From: Hungatella effluvii
Lineage (GTDB): Bacteria > Bacillota > Clostridia > Lachnospirales > Lachnospiraceae
Assembly: GCF_003201875.1 (NCBI RefSeq)
Contig: NZ_QJKD01000005.1
Location: 186,001 to 250,000, forward strand
Length of the DNA: 64,000 nucleotides
Reading direction: 5' to 3'
Below are positions 1-8,147 of the stretch, piece by piece (the first letter of the stretch is position 1; every line of letters begins with the position of its first letter). The notes under the pieces are model-generated. The model ran no database searches. It worked only from the letters and a program-made list of their open reading frames with translations, and had not been told where the DNA came from. The translations under genes and the position numbers were made by a program.

Positions 1-1016
1 ATCTGATCTTTATCAGCCGCCTCGACCTCATCAAATGTAACCACAGCTTTGCCGTCTTTTGCCTCAGCGGAACGGACAGTTACCGCCTCTTCCTTCTTTC
101 CGTTTACAATTGCGCTTAAAGAAACCCTGTCCTCAATATCACCGGATAGGTCCGCTGATTCTGCTGTGAATTCAAGGGAATCTCTTCCCGTCATGGTGAT
201 GTCGGATATCACTGCGACATCCTCTTCTTCCAGATACGTGATAACCGGACACCATTTTACACGGTCGTTGTTGTACTCTTTATTTCCATTGGCCCGGAAA
301 TGGATGGCATCGCCTTCCCTTACCTGTAAATAAAACGGCTGGAAATTGACATCTGTCTTATTGTGTTCCGTTGATATCGTCCCTGTATCCGGCCAGATTA
401 ATGTTCCGTTCTGCTGTATGGACAGCAGGACTCCATCTCTGTCATCCCGGTTTGTTTCCATGAATATAGAGCCGTCATCCTCAGATATTTGAATGAGGCC
501 GTCCGCGGGCGCTTTCCATTCCAGAATCACGTCGTCCCCCTTATTTCCCGGCATCATACCATCATTAAATATTCTCAGATATTTTTTCTTATTATCCATC
601 CACCGTGGTGCAGCTGCGTCATACTCCTGAAGTTCTGATATTTCCCCGCTGTCTTTGTCTTCATACTTATAGTACCAGACCGGCCCCTGCGTATTGCTGA
701 AATCATCTGACAGCGAAAATTCCGTTTTCTCAAAAAGCAGCTTCAGGGCATTCGACATTGTTGCATTTGACTCCGTCGCCTTTTTATCCGGTTTCCGGTC
801 TGAACTGCCAGAATCCGCATTGGATGAAGTGGCCTTTGATGTATGCGTATGACCGCTTCCCGATCCGGCCGCATTGGAAGATGTGGCCTTTCCCGTCCCG
901 GTTCCTCCGCCGCCATTTACGGCAGCGAAGCTGTAAGAGATACCGCTTCCAAAATTGCCTGCTGCAATAACAAATGACAGGTAAAGCGCCAGTCCCCTTT
1001 TCCAGCTTTTTTTCAT
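1..1016 (-). CDS. Secreted protein, N-terminal part (cut by window edge)
   Basis: The reading frame is open from an ATG at 1016 to the window edge, about 338 codons, with a GGAGGA ribosome site 6 bases upstream. Residues 1-34 form a signal peptide (MKKSWK, hydrophobic core, cleavage likely after SYSFAA). A low-complexity linker follows, rich in Gly/Ser/Thr, with two KATSSNA motifs and a related KATESNA near residues 44-90. The remainder reads as acidic beta-rich sequence (WYYKYED, ILEWKAPADGLIQI) resembling carbohydrate-binding or adhesin beta-sandwich repeats. It is probably exported to the cell surface, but the anchor would lie in the missing C-terminus. Its function is not recognisable. 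The repeated AT(S/E)SNA linker is typical of large secreted Lachnospiraceae proteins, which is recalled knowledge rather than something shown here. Confidence 0.75.
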   Translation of the reverse strand, partial: MKKSWKRGLALYLSFVIAAGNFGSGISYSFAAVNGGGGTGTGKATSSNAAGSGSGHTHTSKATSSNADSGSSDRKPDKKATESNATMSNALKLLFEKTEFSLSDDFSNTQGPVWYYKYEDKDSGEISELQEYDAAAPRWMDNKKKYLRIFNDGMMPGNKGDDVILEWKAPADGLIQISEDDGSIFMETNRDDRDGVLLSIQQNGTLIWPDTGTISTEHNKTDVNFQPFYLQVREGDAIHFRANGNKEYNNDRVKWCPVITYLEEEDVAVISDITMTGRDSLEFTAESADLSGDIEDRVSLSAIVNGKKEEAVTVRSAEAKDGKAVVTFDEVEAADKDQ

Positions 1017-1245
1017 AATGTCTCCTCCATTTTCTGCTGAAAGACCGGCGGCAGGCGCATTTTCCCGCTCAGTGATATCCCTGGCCTTCCCGCATATTTC
1101 CTTGTTATTATGATGGTTTCAATATAACATCGGGAATCTGAAAAGCAAATAAAGTTTCATACTGCCTTTTTACAAAATCTTCAGATCATAACCAGGGATA
1201 TTTGTAATATTTTCATATTTTTGCACTATCTTAAGGTTTTTATCA

Positions 1246-3273
1246 TTAAATCATCAGATGCCCTTCCAGCCCCTCATAATCCACGGCAGCCGTGCGCCCG
1301 TCCTTCATCAGGAGTGTAACCGGACCATAGCCGCCGCACTGTTCCTCATCCGTAAAAATGATCTCTCGGATTGGAAACAGTTCCTCCTCCGCCCATTCCC
1401 TGTCATCTCTCCTGCTTAGCACGGCGCTGATCATCACATAAGGCTCGTACCCATACATTTTTTCTCTGCGCAGCTTTCCATAAGCTAAAATGCTGTTCTC
1501 CGCGGCCGGATTGACACCTCTTCTCTCCTTTGTCTCAACCGATTCCCACGCTGTGTAGGCAACCAGCGCAAGCTGCCGGCCATCCTGTTTTAGAATTACC
1601 GCCTCCGCGCCATCGCAGGAGCGCCTGATCACCTGTGTTTTCTCTCCATCCTGGTATTCCGGGAAACCGTAGGCCCCCATGGTCAGCGTAAACAGTTTGT
1701 TGGGGATGCGCATTTTGTCCACACGGATGTGGCCGTATGCCACCGGAAAATCCGCCAGATCGATGGAGGCGCCGCCCTGAAAGTTATGGTAAAAATCAAA
1801 GTACTGTTTCCGGTAGAGAACCCCGTCATTTACGCCGCCGTACATGATGATATTCGGCACCAGCGCCTCCGCGGCCCCATCATAAGAGAGACTGTACTGC
1901 ATGGCCTCCGCCCCCTGGCCGTCAAAGGCCTCCCACGGATAATGGCTGTGAAAAGCGAGGCGTATGTAATATCTGATGTACTCATCTCCCGGTTTAAAAA
2001 GCCCCTTCGCAGTCCGGAACTCACAGGCCCCGTTCCCGCCCAGATGCGCAGAGACAATTCCCGGGCCATTCATTATCGTTTCTACATAACCGGTTGCATC
2101 TCCCAGCTGCTCCCAATCGCCATTTTCCTCGACCGCGGACCAGAACGGATGCTCCTCTGGATACGTCAGCGCCACAAATGGATTTGCAATCCAAAACGGG
2201 CTTTCCGCGCAGCTGTAATCCTGTACCATCGGGAGAAACTGTCCGTAAAATCCCAAAGACGGCACTCCATTTACAAATACGTCCTCCCTTGTAATAAACT
2301 GAAGCAGCGCGCCGGAATTGATTCTTCTTGCCAGGCCCGGATTGACATTGGTATGATTGAGAAGATACGCGGAGGCAAAAGGAGAAGAGGCGGCATTGCG
2401 GTAGAGGCCGCTTCTCGCCCAAAGCGTCACATGGCCATCTTTATCGAACATGGAGAGAAATGAATCCGTAAGCGCGTTGGCATACTGCTCTATTTTCCCT
2501 GCGATCCACGGTTCTTCTGTATATCCATACCAACGGTTCCAGATCGGCCCATACACCTGGAATGCCCAGGGAGTGTAGTAATCAAAGCGATGGCCGTCGC
2601 GATACCATCCGTCTCCTGCATAGTACGACAGAATCGTCTGCGCATGGTCTCTCATCACGCCTCGGTCAATCTCATATCCCTCCTGATGCAGAAATCCCAG
2701 AATGAGCATGTTGAAAAGCCGCCAGTTGTGCGCCCCCGTCTTCCCATAGGCGAATTCCCGGATATAGGACGCAATCCTGTCTTTCTCCTCCGCCGTGTAC
2801 GTATTCCAGAGGACCTCCCTGCACTGATCCAGGCCAATTACGAGTGAAGCACATTCGCAGGTATGCTGGAAGGTGTCCTCGCCCTCCTTTGCCATGGCGA
2901 GAAGTTCCTGCAAGCCGTACAGATAATTGGGATTTCCAGGCGTCACCGCCTCCAGTATCCGCGTTTTATAATACTCTCTCACCGATACGCCGCAGATCAC
3001 AGCCTCCGGCCGGTTATGCAGCAGCGGCGCCGCGATCAGAAAGCTCCTGGCAAGCCCCTCAAACCGCTCCGCACTGGCCTTTGTCGGGGAGCTGTTCTTA
3101 TTCGGATAACTCACCTCAAATTCTACCCTTCGGCTTACCGGCTGCCCCTCCATACTTTCAATCCCGGAAAAAATCCCCTCCAAAAGAAACTCGCACACCT
3201 CCAGCCAGTGTTCCTTCGTCATGCCTGTATACGGGCTCTTCCCGTAATCAGGATTTTTCACTTCAAATTTCAT
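1246..3273 (-). CDS. DUF2264 domain-containing protein
   Basis: The 675-residue soluble protein has no signal peptide and begins MKFEVKNPDY, with AGGAGG 8 bases before the ATG. It matches by eye the DUF2264 family (about 600-700 residues), which is found next to polysaccharide-utilisation genes. Recognisable stretches are the W/Y-rich alpha-barrel part (HNWRLFNMLILGF, DGWYRDG, FDYYTPWAFQ) and a beta-rich C-terminal half. These are features of an alpha/alpha-barrel glycan-active enzyme, but the reaction is not established. The gene is transcribed away from the AraC regulator at 3540, which may control it. A TATTAT/TATGAT-type -10 lies about 45 bases upstream of the start. Confidence 0.85.
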   Translation of the reverse strand: MKFEVKNPDYGKSPYTGMTKEHWLEVCEFLLEGIFSGIESMEGQPVSRRVEFEVSYPNKNSSPTKASAERFEGLARSFLIAAPLLHNRPEAVICGVSVREYYKTRILEAVTPGNPNYLYGLQELLAMAKEGEDTFQHTCECASLVIGLDQCREVLWNTYTAEEKDRIASYIREFAYGKTGAHNWRLFNMLILGFLHQEGYEIDRGVMRDHAQTILSYYAGDGWYRDGHRFDYYTPWAFQVYGPIWNRWYGYTEEPWIAGKIEQYANALTDSFLSMFDKDGHVTLWARSGLYRNAASSPFASAYLLNHTNVNPGLARRINSGALLQFITREDVFVNGVPSLGFYGQFLPMVQDYSCAESPFWIANPFVALTYPEEHPFWSAVEENGDWEQLGDATGYVETIMNGPGIVSAHLGGNGACEFRTAKGLFKPGDEYIRYYIRLAFHSHYPWEAFDGQGAEAMQYSLSYDGAAEALVPNIIMYGGVNDGVLYRKQYFDFYHNFQGGASIDLADFPVAYGHIRVDKMRIPNKLFTLTMGAYGFPEYQDGEKTQVIRRSCDGAEAVILKQDGRQLALVAYTAWESVETKERRGVNPAAENSILAYGKLRREKMYGYEPYVMISAVLSRRDDREWAEEELFPIREIIFTDEEQCGGYGPVTLLMKDGRTAAVDYEGLEGHLMI

Positions 3274-3378
3274 AAATGTTACCTCCTGTACAAGTACTGC
3301 TTGCTTTTTTTATTCCTTATCATATAATAAATTTCATGCAGGTTCTTTGCTCATTTTTGTCTTTTTATTGCGTTATGT

Positions 3379-3483
3379 GATTTTTATTGTTGCGAGCACT
3401 TGGTGCCTGCCTCTTAGGCGCTTACGTGCGATACATGAAAAATAATTGGTGAGGTCTTTTCGAACCTTACTATTTTTTATAGA
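3379..3483. other. Hairpin-rich intergenic element C
   Basis: The gap between the divergent DUF2264 and AraC genes carries two consecutive hairpins. The first pairs GTGCCT (3403-3408) with AGGCGC (3416-3421). The second pairs GTGAGGT (3449-3455) with ACCTTAC (3464-3470), flanked by A-rich and T-rich arms and ending in TATTTTTTAT, so it looks like a plus-strand terminator or attenuator ahead of the AraC gene. The rest of 3274-3539 holds the DUF2264 promoter and nothing else I can recognise. It may be a dispersed structured repeat like those at 55959 and 59101, but it shares no long identical string with them. Confidence 0.4.
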
Positions 3484-3539
3484 AGAGAGGCGGCGGAAAA
3501 CGACATTGCCGCAGGCGCCGGATTGGAGGCTGGAAAGCT

Positions 3540-4457
3540 ATGACTTTTTTTACAGAACAGGATACGAATAGAAATGAAACAATACCATTATCACCAGAGC
3601 GCGTTGTATTGACAAACAATGGCTGCCGCCGGATTCATTTTCCAGAGATTATCCGGAGCCACCATATGCTCTCCACGAAGCCAATCAATGACGTATACCA
3701 CATGCACGATTCCTACGAACTGCTGCTGTTTTTAGGCGGCTGCACGGACTGCTACATCGAGCACCACCGGTATCGGTTACAGCGGGGCGATTTGCTAATC
3801 ATCAACAGCCAGGAGATTCACCGCGCAGTCTCCTATGAGGGCACTCCCTATGAGCGGATCGCTACCCACTTCTCTCCCGAGCTGGTTCGGAATTACTGCA
3901 CGGAGCAGACCGATCTGCTCTCCTGTTTTGAGAAGCGGAAGAATGCGGACAGAAATTTACTCTCCCTGCCGCCCCAGTCTCTGGAACGCTATCTCTATCT
4001 GACAGACCATCTGCACACCGCCGTGGCCTCTGCAAGCTTCGGCCATGATATCCTGGCCTCCACCTATCTCCTGCAGCTCCTGGTCCTGGCCAACACCTGT
4101 TTTTACGAGTCCACATTGATTCCCGAAAACATCATGCCCCAGCTTTCCAGCCAGATCATGAGATATATCGACGAGCATCTGACAGAAGACTTATCCATCC
4201 AGGCTCTGGCGGACTGCCTTTACATGAACCGCTCTCATATGAGCCGCAAATTCCGTGAACAGGCGGGCTGTTCCATACAGGAATACCTGATTCTAAAACG
4301 GATTTCCCTCGCCAAAACGCTTCTAAAGCAGGGAAAAAGCGTCACTGACACCTGTGAATTATCCGGTTTTCATGACTACTCCAACTTTATCCGTACCTTT
4401 AAAAAATACGCCCAGGTATCGCCCGGGCATTATCGTGTGACAAATATGGAATCATAA
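3540..4457 (+). CDS. AraC family transcriptional regulator with cupin domain
   Basis: The 305-residue protein has an N-terminal cupin-type ligand domain (HMHDSYELLLF around residues 54-64, GDLLIINSQEIH further on) and a C-terminal double helix-turn-helix of the AraC/XylS type from about residue 205 (YIDEHLTEDLSIQALADC, then ISLAKTLLKQGKSVTDTC and the closing SGFHDYSNFIRTFKK). This is the standard layout of one-component sugar-responsive activators. It stands divergent to the DUF2264 gene with a 266-base gap, so it probably controls that gene and itself. The inducer is unknown. The AT-rich tail after the stop leads into a hairpin at 4491-4535. Confidence 0.92.
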   Translation: MTFFTEQDTNRNETIPLSPERVVLTNNGCRRIHFPEIIRSHHMLSTKPINDVYHMHDSYELLLFLGGCTDCYIEHHRYRLQRGDLLIINSQEIHRAVSYEGTPYERIATHFSPELVRNYCTEQTDLLSCFEKRKNADRNLLSLPPQSLERYLYLTDHLHTAVASASFGHDILASTYLLQLLVLANTCFYESTLIPENIMPQLSSQIMRYIDEHLTEDLSIQALADCLYMNRSHMSRKFREQAGCSIQEYLILKRISLAKTLLKQGKSVTDTCELSGFHDYSNFIRTFKKYAQVSPGHYRVTNMES

Positions 4458-4490
4458 TATGATAATAATAAATTTTCTACGAAAGTAAAA

Positions 4491-4535
4491 AGCACCAGAC
4501 AGACCGCCCTGTTCCAGGCGAATCCATCCGGTGCT
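4491..4535. terminator. Probable bidirectional terminator
   Basis: AGCACC (4491-4496) pairs with GGTGCT (4530-4535) around an inner CCGCC/GGCG helix, between the converging AraC gene and the rubrerythrin remnant. Short A/T runs flank both sides (AAAA before, TTTATT after). Confidence 0.45.
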
Positions 4536-4536
4536 C

Positions 4537-4887
4537 TCATTTATTCTTATTCTTAATCTTATTTTTATTCCTATTTTTGCCCGTAAATTCCCGGAACTGC
4601 CTTTTGGGCGCTCCGCACACCGGACACCGGTCAATCTCGTCAACCGCTGTCATAACACACCCGCATACCGAGCATACATACAGCATATCCACGGAAAACT
4701 CCTCCAGCTTCTCCGCCTTTGCAATCAGTTCCGCATGGGAGCGTTCCATCTTTGCTGCGTCGGCAAAGGCCTGCTTGGCCAGCATTCCGCCGATCCCCGC
4801 CGCGTAATCTGATACCATGGGATACAATCTCTCAAACTCAAAATTCTCGCTCTTTCTAAATCCGCTCAGTGCCTCCATAAACGGCAC
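4537..4887 (-). pseudogene. Rubrerythrin, C-terminal remnant
   Basis: The 116-residue frame carries the second half of a rubrerythrin: one iron-ligand helix pair (EFERLYP, MERSHAELIAKAEKL) and a rubredoxin-like knuckle pair CSVCG (residues 72-76) and CPVCG (88-92). The first half of the diiron bundle, about 90 residues in the family, is absent. An in-frame TGA sits three codons before the GTG that opens the frame, so no normal start exists. The C-terminus runs into an unusual Asn/Lys repeat (NKNKIKNKNK) coded by degenerate AAT-AAG-type repeats. It abuts, in another frame, a fragment of a different gene at 4856-5053. I read it as a deletion product and doubt that it makes a working peroxidase. 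Confidence 0.7.
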
Positions 4888-5053
4888 CGGCGATCAGAAT
4901 AAAATCGTCCCGGGAAGCCAGTTCCAGCGCGTTGACATAGACACGCATCATTGTGGTTCCCAGTCCCTCGCAGCCCGGATCACCGATCAGGGAGATGGAG
5001 GAGACGTCACCGATTGGCAGAATTGGCGCAGTTACTTTTTGTATAAAATTCAT
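4856..5053 (-). pseudogene. Metallophosphoesterase-like N-terminal remnant
   Basis: The 65-residue frame starts MNFIQK and contains PILPIGD, then SLIGDPGCEGLGTTMM and DDFILIAG, then changes to unrelated sequence (AVYGGTERI) and stops. The first 56 residues resemble the opening strand-helix-strand of clostridial calcineurin-like phosphoesterases, where the last motif would continue as AGD with a metal-binding Asp. The match ends exactly where the rubrerythrin-like frame begins, which suggests a deletion joined two genes out of frame. The family assignment is from memory of the motif and only moderately sure. The 176 bases upstream (5054-5229) hold nothing I recognise. Confidence 0.45.
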
Positions 5054-5229
5054 ATATAGTCCTCTCTATTGGTTTATGATGTTGCTGCGGCTAGATTGAC
5101 TCTGTACAATTGGCCTCGTATGATTAGCATTGCACGATGGGCACTGCATGTTAATCCGATGTTCTTTCTATAATAATAGACCAGTGTTTCCGCCAGAACA
5201 CCACTTTCCAGGCACAGCAATTATTTCCA

Positions 5230-6246
5230 CTATCCCATCCTGTCCATCATATCCATCAGCATGTTGTCTACTTTTCCAAGGTCTGCCTTCTTCAGTTCAA
5301 TTCCACAGTATTCACAGATATCAATTAAGGCTGCAAATACCCATGGACTTCTGGCCCTAATTTTTTTCATACGGCCATTTGACAGCACATACGGAACAAA
5401 AAAATTCAGAATAACATCAATCTCATAATCTTCCGGTTTCATCAATTCCATGTTAAGTATGATATCCCGTTTCCAATCCATGACAATCAGAACGCGCGGA
5501 CAGAGAGGGCGGTCATACTCCTGATCCCTCACCTCCGTATGGAGATAGGCCAGTTCAATTGCCAGTTCCTGGTTTATCTGACGTTGTTCTTTCAATTTCT
5601 GCCTTAACTCCTGATCTTCCAGTTCTATCTCCGGATACTCCCGTTCACACAGAGGCAGCGGACCTGCAAACATATTCCACTCTTCCGTCTCTGTATTATA
5701 AAGTCTCCAGAGAATCTCTCCCTGTTCAAAATCTACTGATATCCGTTTCTCCTTAATTGCGCGCACCGCCATAAACAGACCTTTAAATGCCTCCGTCAAT
5801 ATGCCCGCTTCCCTTGCATCCAGGGTAAATGGCGTATAGCCTTTTTCAAAGGAAAGAAAATACTGCCACTGTCCTTTCCCCCTGAATTTAAGTCCCAGCT
5901 CCTTTATTACCTTTTTCTGCGCTTCCGGCACCTCATCCCGATCACCGGCATACCACGTAATACAGGACTGATCCATCATGGTATCATAAATCGAAGGGCC
6001 ATCTTTACTGCCCGCATTTGCCACCATGTCAAAATCAGCCAGTCCGTCCATCCCCTCATACATACTCACACCGTAACAAGTCCCCAATCTGCCCATAACG
6101 CTCATAAACACAGGTTCTTCCATTCCCTGCAGCTTTATGGCAATCAGATCAGCGCTGTCCAAATACTGCCATGGCTCTAACTCTTTTAAATTCAAGGTTA
6201 CATCGTATAGCTCTTTCCACTGGTCAAGGCTGGCTTCTTTTCTCAT
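5230..6246 (-). CDS. Uncharacterised 338-residue cytoplasmic protein
   Basis: An intact frame with AAAGGAGATCCT before ATG. No signal peptide or membrane segment is visible. The N-terminal half is a W/Y/D-rich alpha-beta region (LEPWQYLDSADLIAI, YFLSFEKGYTPF), followed by an acidic, Gln/Glu-rich helical stretch near residues 205-235 (LEDQELRQKLKEQRQ), then PRVLIVMDWKRD and a C-terminal helical domain. It brings to mind the DUF7309/DUF6930-type proteins that often travel with SEC-C and pRiA4b-type proteins, and this window has both of those elsewhere, but I cannot confirm it. It has no close partner gene. Function unknown. Confidence 0.7.
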   Translation of the reverse strand: MRKEASLDQWKELYDVTLNLKELEPWQYLDSADLIAIKLQGMEEPVFMSVMGRLGTCYGVSMYEGMDGLADFDMVANAGSKDGPSIYDTMMDQSCITWYAGDRDEVPEAQKKVIKELGLKFRGKGQWQYFLSFEKGYTPFTLDAREAGILTEAFKGLFMAVRAIKEKRISVDFEQGEILWRLYNTETEEWNMFAGPLPLCEREYPEIELEDQELRQKLKEQRQINQELAIELAYLHTEVRDQEYDRPLCPRVLIVMDWKRDIILNMELMKPEDYEIDVILNFFVPYVLSNGRMKKIRARSPWVFAALIDICEYCGIELKKADLGKVDNMLMDMMDRMG

Positions 6247-6346
6247 AGGATCTCCTTTGTACTTTTACTTTGAATGTTCCGACAGTTCGTCATGCTGTCT
6301 GTTTACAAAAACCTGTATGTTCTTAAATTATACATTTTTTTGCGTA

Positions 6347-6398
6347 AAAAGGCAAAAAGAGTATGCGTAAATTTCAAATACTATTTACGCGTACTCTT
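6347..6398 (-). terminator. Terminator of the nucleoside operon
   Basis: A 16-base stem (6358-6373 with 6383-6398, one mismatch) with a 9-base loop is followed on the minus strand by a T-run (plus-strand AAAAAGGCAAAA at 6346-6357). It lies 43 bases past the deoC stop. Confidence 0.75.
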
Positions 6399-6440
6399 CT
6401 TTTAATGCTGTCCTTAATTCTCCCTAAAGCTTTCTCTTTC

Positions 6441-7094
6441 TTATACCGGTGTCTCCAGCACCTTCACCGCGGAACTCGTTCCCAGTCTGTCGCACCCAGC
6501 GTTTAAAAAATCAATGAAATCCTGGCGGCTGTGCATTCCCCCCGCTGCCTTGATCTTTACGTCCGGTCCGATTTCCTCCTTAAACAGGAAAATATCCGCC
6601 AGCACCGCCCCTTTCGTTCCAAATCCAGTAGAAGTCTTAATGTAATCGGCTCCCGACTCGGTGACCACGCGGCACAGCTCCCGCTTCTCCTCTTCCGTCA
6701 AATAACAGGTCTCAATAATGACCTTCAGAATCCGGCCCTCCGCCGTTTTCCGTATGGCTTTCAGTTCAGCGAGTATCTGGTCATACTCTTTGTTTTTTAC
6801 ATCTCCCAGATTGATTACCGTATCAATCTCGTCCGCGCCATCCCTGACCGCCAAAAGAGTCTCGCTCACCTTCACTTCCTTCGTGCTGTACCCCAGCGGA
6901 AACCCGATTACCGTACAGATTCTGAAGTCTTTCCCATAGTTTTCCCTGACCCGCTTTATATAGGACGGCGGAATACATACGGAAGCTGTCCGGTACTGTA
7001 CGGCCTCATCGCACAATTTCTTAATCTCCTCCCAGGAAGCATACGCTTTTAACAGCGTATGATCTACGTGAGAGTATATTTCACTGTTGTTCAT
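6441..7094 (-). CDS. deoC: Deoxyribose-phosphate aldolase
   Basis: DeoC cleaves 2-deoxyribose-5-phosphate to glyceraldehyde-3-phosphate and acetaldehyde, the last step in deoxynucleoside use. The 217-residue protein shows the class I aldolase signature: VDHTLL at the start, VCIPPSYI, the catalytic-lysine region (ILKVIIETCYL) and the Schiff-base motif YIKTSTGFGTKGA, then KAAGG. I chose the ATG at 7094 (MNNSEIYSHVD) because GGGAG sits 6 bases upstream and family members begin there; a longer frame opening at 7172 is less likely. The gene overlaps the nitroreductase end by 14 bases and is the last gene of the operon before the hairpin at 6358-6398. Confidence 0.95.
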   Translation of the reverse strand: MNNSEIYSHVDHTLLKAYASWEEIKKLCDEAVQYRTASVCIPPSYIKRVRENYGKDFRICTVIGFPLGYSTKEVKVSETLLAVRDGADEIDTVINLGDVKNKEYDQILAELKAIRKTAEGRILKVIIETCYLTEEEKRELCRVVTESGADYIKTSTGFGTKGAVLADIFLFKEEIGPDVKIKAAGGMHSRQDFIDFLNAGCDRLGTSSAVKVLETPV

Positions 7095-7620
7095 ACTGAT
7101 CTCCCGCCTCAATTCCATATTTATCCTTGAAAATCCGTTTTTTCTCAAACCTTGGCACTGCCTGCAGCGCATTGGCCGGATATCCGACAGCGATCACCGC
7201 AAACGGAACCACCCGCTCCGGAATACATGCAATTTCTCTTAATGCACGCATCCGCTCTCCCCTGGGATAGACGCCCAGCCATACGGCGCCGAGTCCTAAT
7301 TCCACAGCCTGCAGCAGGATATTCTCCGCACAGGCGCTCATATCCTGTATCCACCATGGACTGTCGCCCCTCACTCGCGCTAAATCCGCAAGGAGGAGGA
7401 GCAGGCAGTCCGCACCATCTGCCGCCCGGTAATAGGGATTGATCTGTGCGATCTGCTCCTTCACCAAAGGGTCCCGGATCAGAATAAATTCCCAGGGCTG
7501 TTCATTCCGCGCCGACGGCGCCTGCATGCCCGCCTGAAAAAGCCTGAGCAGTTCTTCCTCCGGCACTTCTTTCTTCAAAAAACACCGGCAGGAACACCGC
7601 CTTAAGCATACATTCTCCAA
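7081..7620 (-). CDS. Nitroreductase family protein
   Basis: A 179-residue FMN-dependent nitroreductase-like oxidoreductase. Seen motifs are SCRCF near the start (family RxS/RxF), QAPSARNEQPWEFILI (flavin-binding loop, residues about 33-48), the ALxxAxLGxxxxGxxP-like block (AVELGLGAVWLGVYP) and the closing GYP. Members reduce nitro groups, quinones, flavins or enones; the natural substrate cannot be told here. It lies between the cupin gene (7-base gap) and deoC (14-base overlap), so it is co-translated with purine and sugar catabolic enzymes and may reduce an intermediate of that route. Confidence 0.9.
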   Translation of the reverse strand: MENVCLRRCSCRCFLKKEVPEEELLRLFQAGMQAPSARNEQPWEFILIRDPLVKEQIAQINPYYRAADGADCLLLLLADLARVRGDSPWWIQDMSACAENILLQAVELGLGAVWLGVYPRGERMRALREIACIPERVVPFAVIAVGYPANALQAVPRFEKKRIFKDKYGIEAGDQYEQQ

Positions 7621-7626
7621 TGCCTC

Positions 7627-8094
7627 TCACTCCTTTGCCACAGCCCGTGTCTCTTCGTCCAGAAACACATGGTAAAACGGCATTTCCGGACACACTACTG
7701 TAAGACGGACCGGCTCATCCCCCTCAGCGACCGGCATAAAATGTGCTTTTCCAGGCGGCACAAGCACCTCTGTACCGGGAGTTACCCTAAGTACCCGGAA
7801 ACTCCCGGCACAGACAGCGCAATCCCTCGTATCCGCCACAGGAAACAGGGCGTTTCCGGAGAGAAATACGAATTTTTCATAGTCATCATGGTATTCCAGT
7901 TTCTGAAACACCGGATCCCGGTGCCACGTCTTCATTATCCCGGTCGTAATCCGGTTCGTCTGAAAGCAGGCCGGAATCGAGCTACCCTTCCAGTAAAAAT
8001 AGTCTTCCTGATATACGCTTCCCTCTTCCGGCATCTGCACAATCAGACCATAATCATTACCCGCCCTGATATCCTCAATCACCACCGTTTTCAC
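7627..8094 (-). CDS. Ureidoglycolate-lyase-like cupin protein
   Basis: The 155-residue single-domain protein reads as a cupin related to the AllA/ureidoglycolate lyase family: TWHRDPVFQKLEYH in the middle (HxxP..), the barrel strand FVFLSGNALFPV, and VLVPPGKAHFMPV as the second cupin motif. AllA releases urea from ureidoglycolate late in purine breakdown, which would fit the guanine deaminase encoded 53 bases upstream, but no other allantoin genes are present. A sugar isomerase or metal-binding cupin role is equally possible. It belongs to the nucleoside operon by spacing and direction. Confidence 0.65.
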   Translation of the reverse strand: MKTVVIEDIRAGNDYGLIVQMPEEGSVYQEDYFYWKGSSIPACFQTNRITTGIMKTWHRDPVFQKLEYHDDYEKFVFLSGNALFPVADTRDCAVCAGSFRVLRVTPGTEVLVPPGKAHFMPVAEGDEPVRLTVVCPEMPFYHVFLDEETRAVAKE

Positions 8095-8147
8095 GTTTCA
8101 GTCCCCCCCCTTTTCATGTCTCAGGTTCAATTTTCACGTCCCGCCAA

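Noticed and set aside
1729..2463. Plus-strand frame of 244 codons
   Set aside because: It is antisense within the DUF2264 gene and shows no protein family features.
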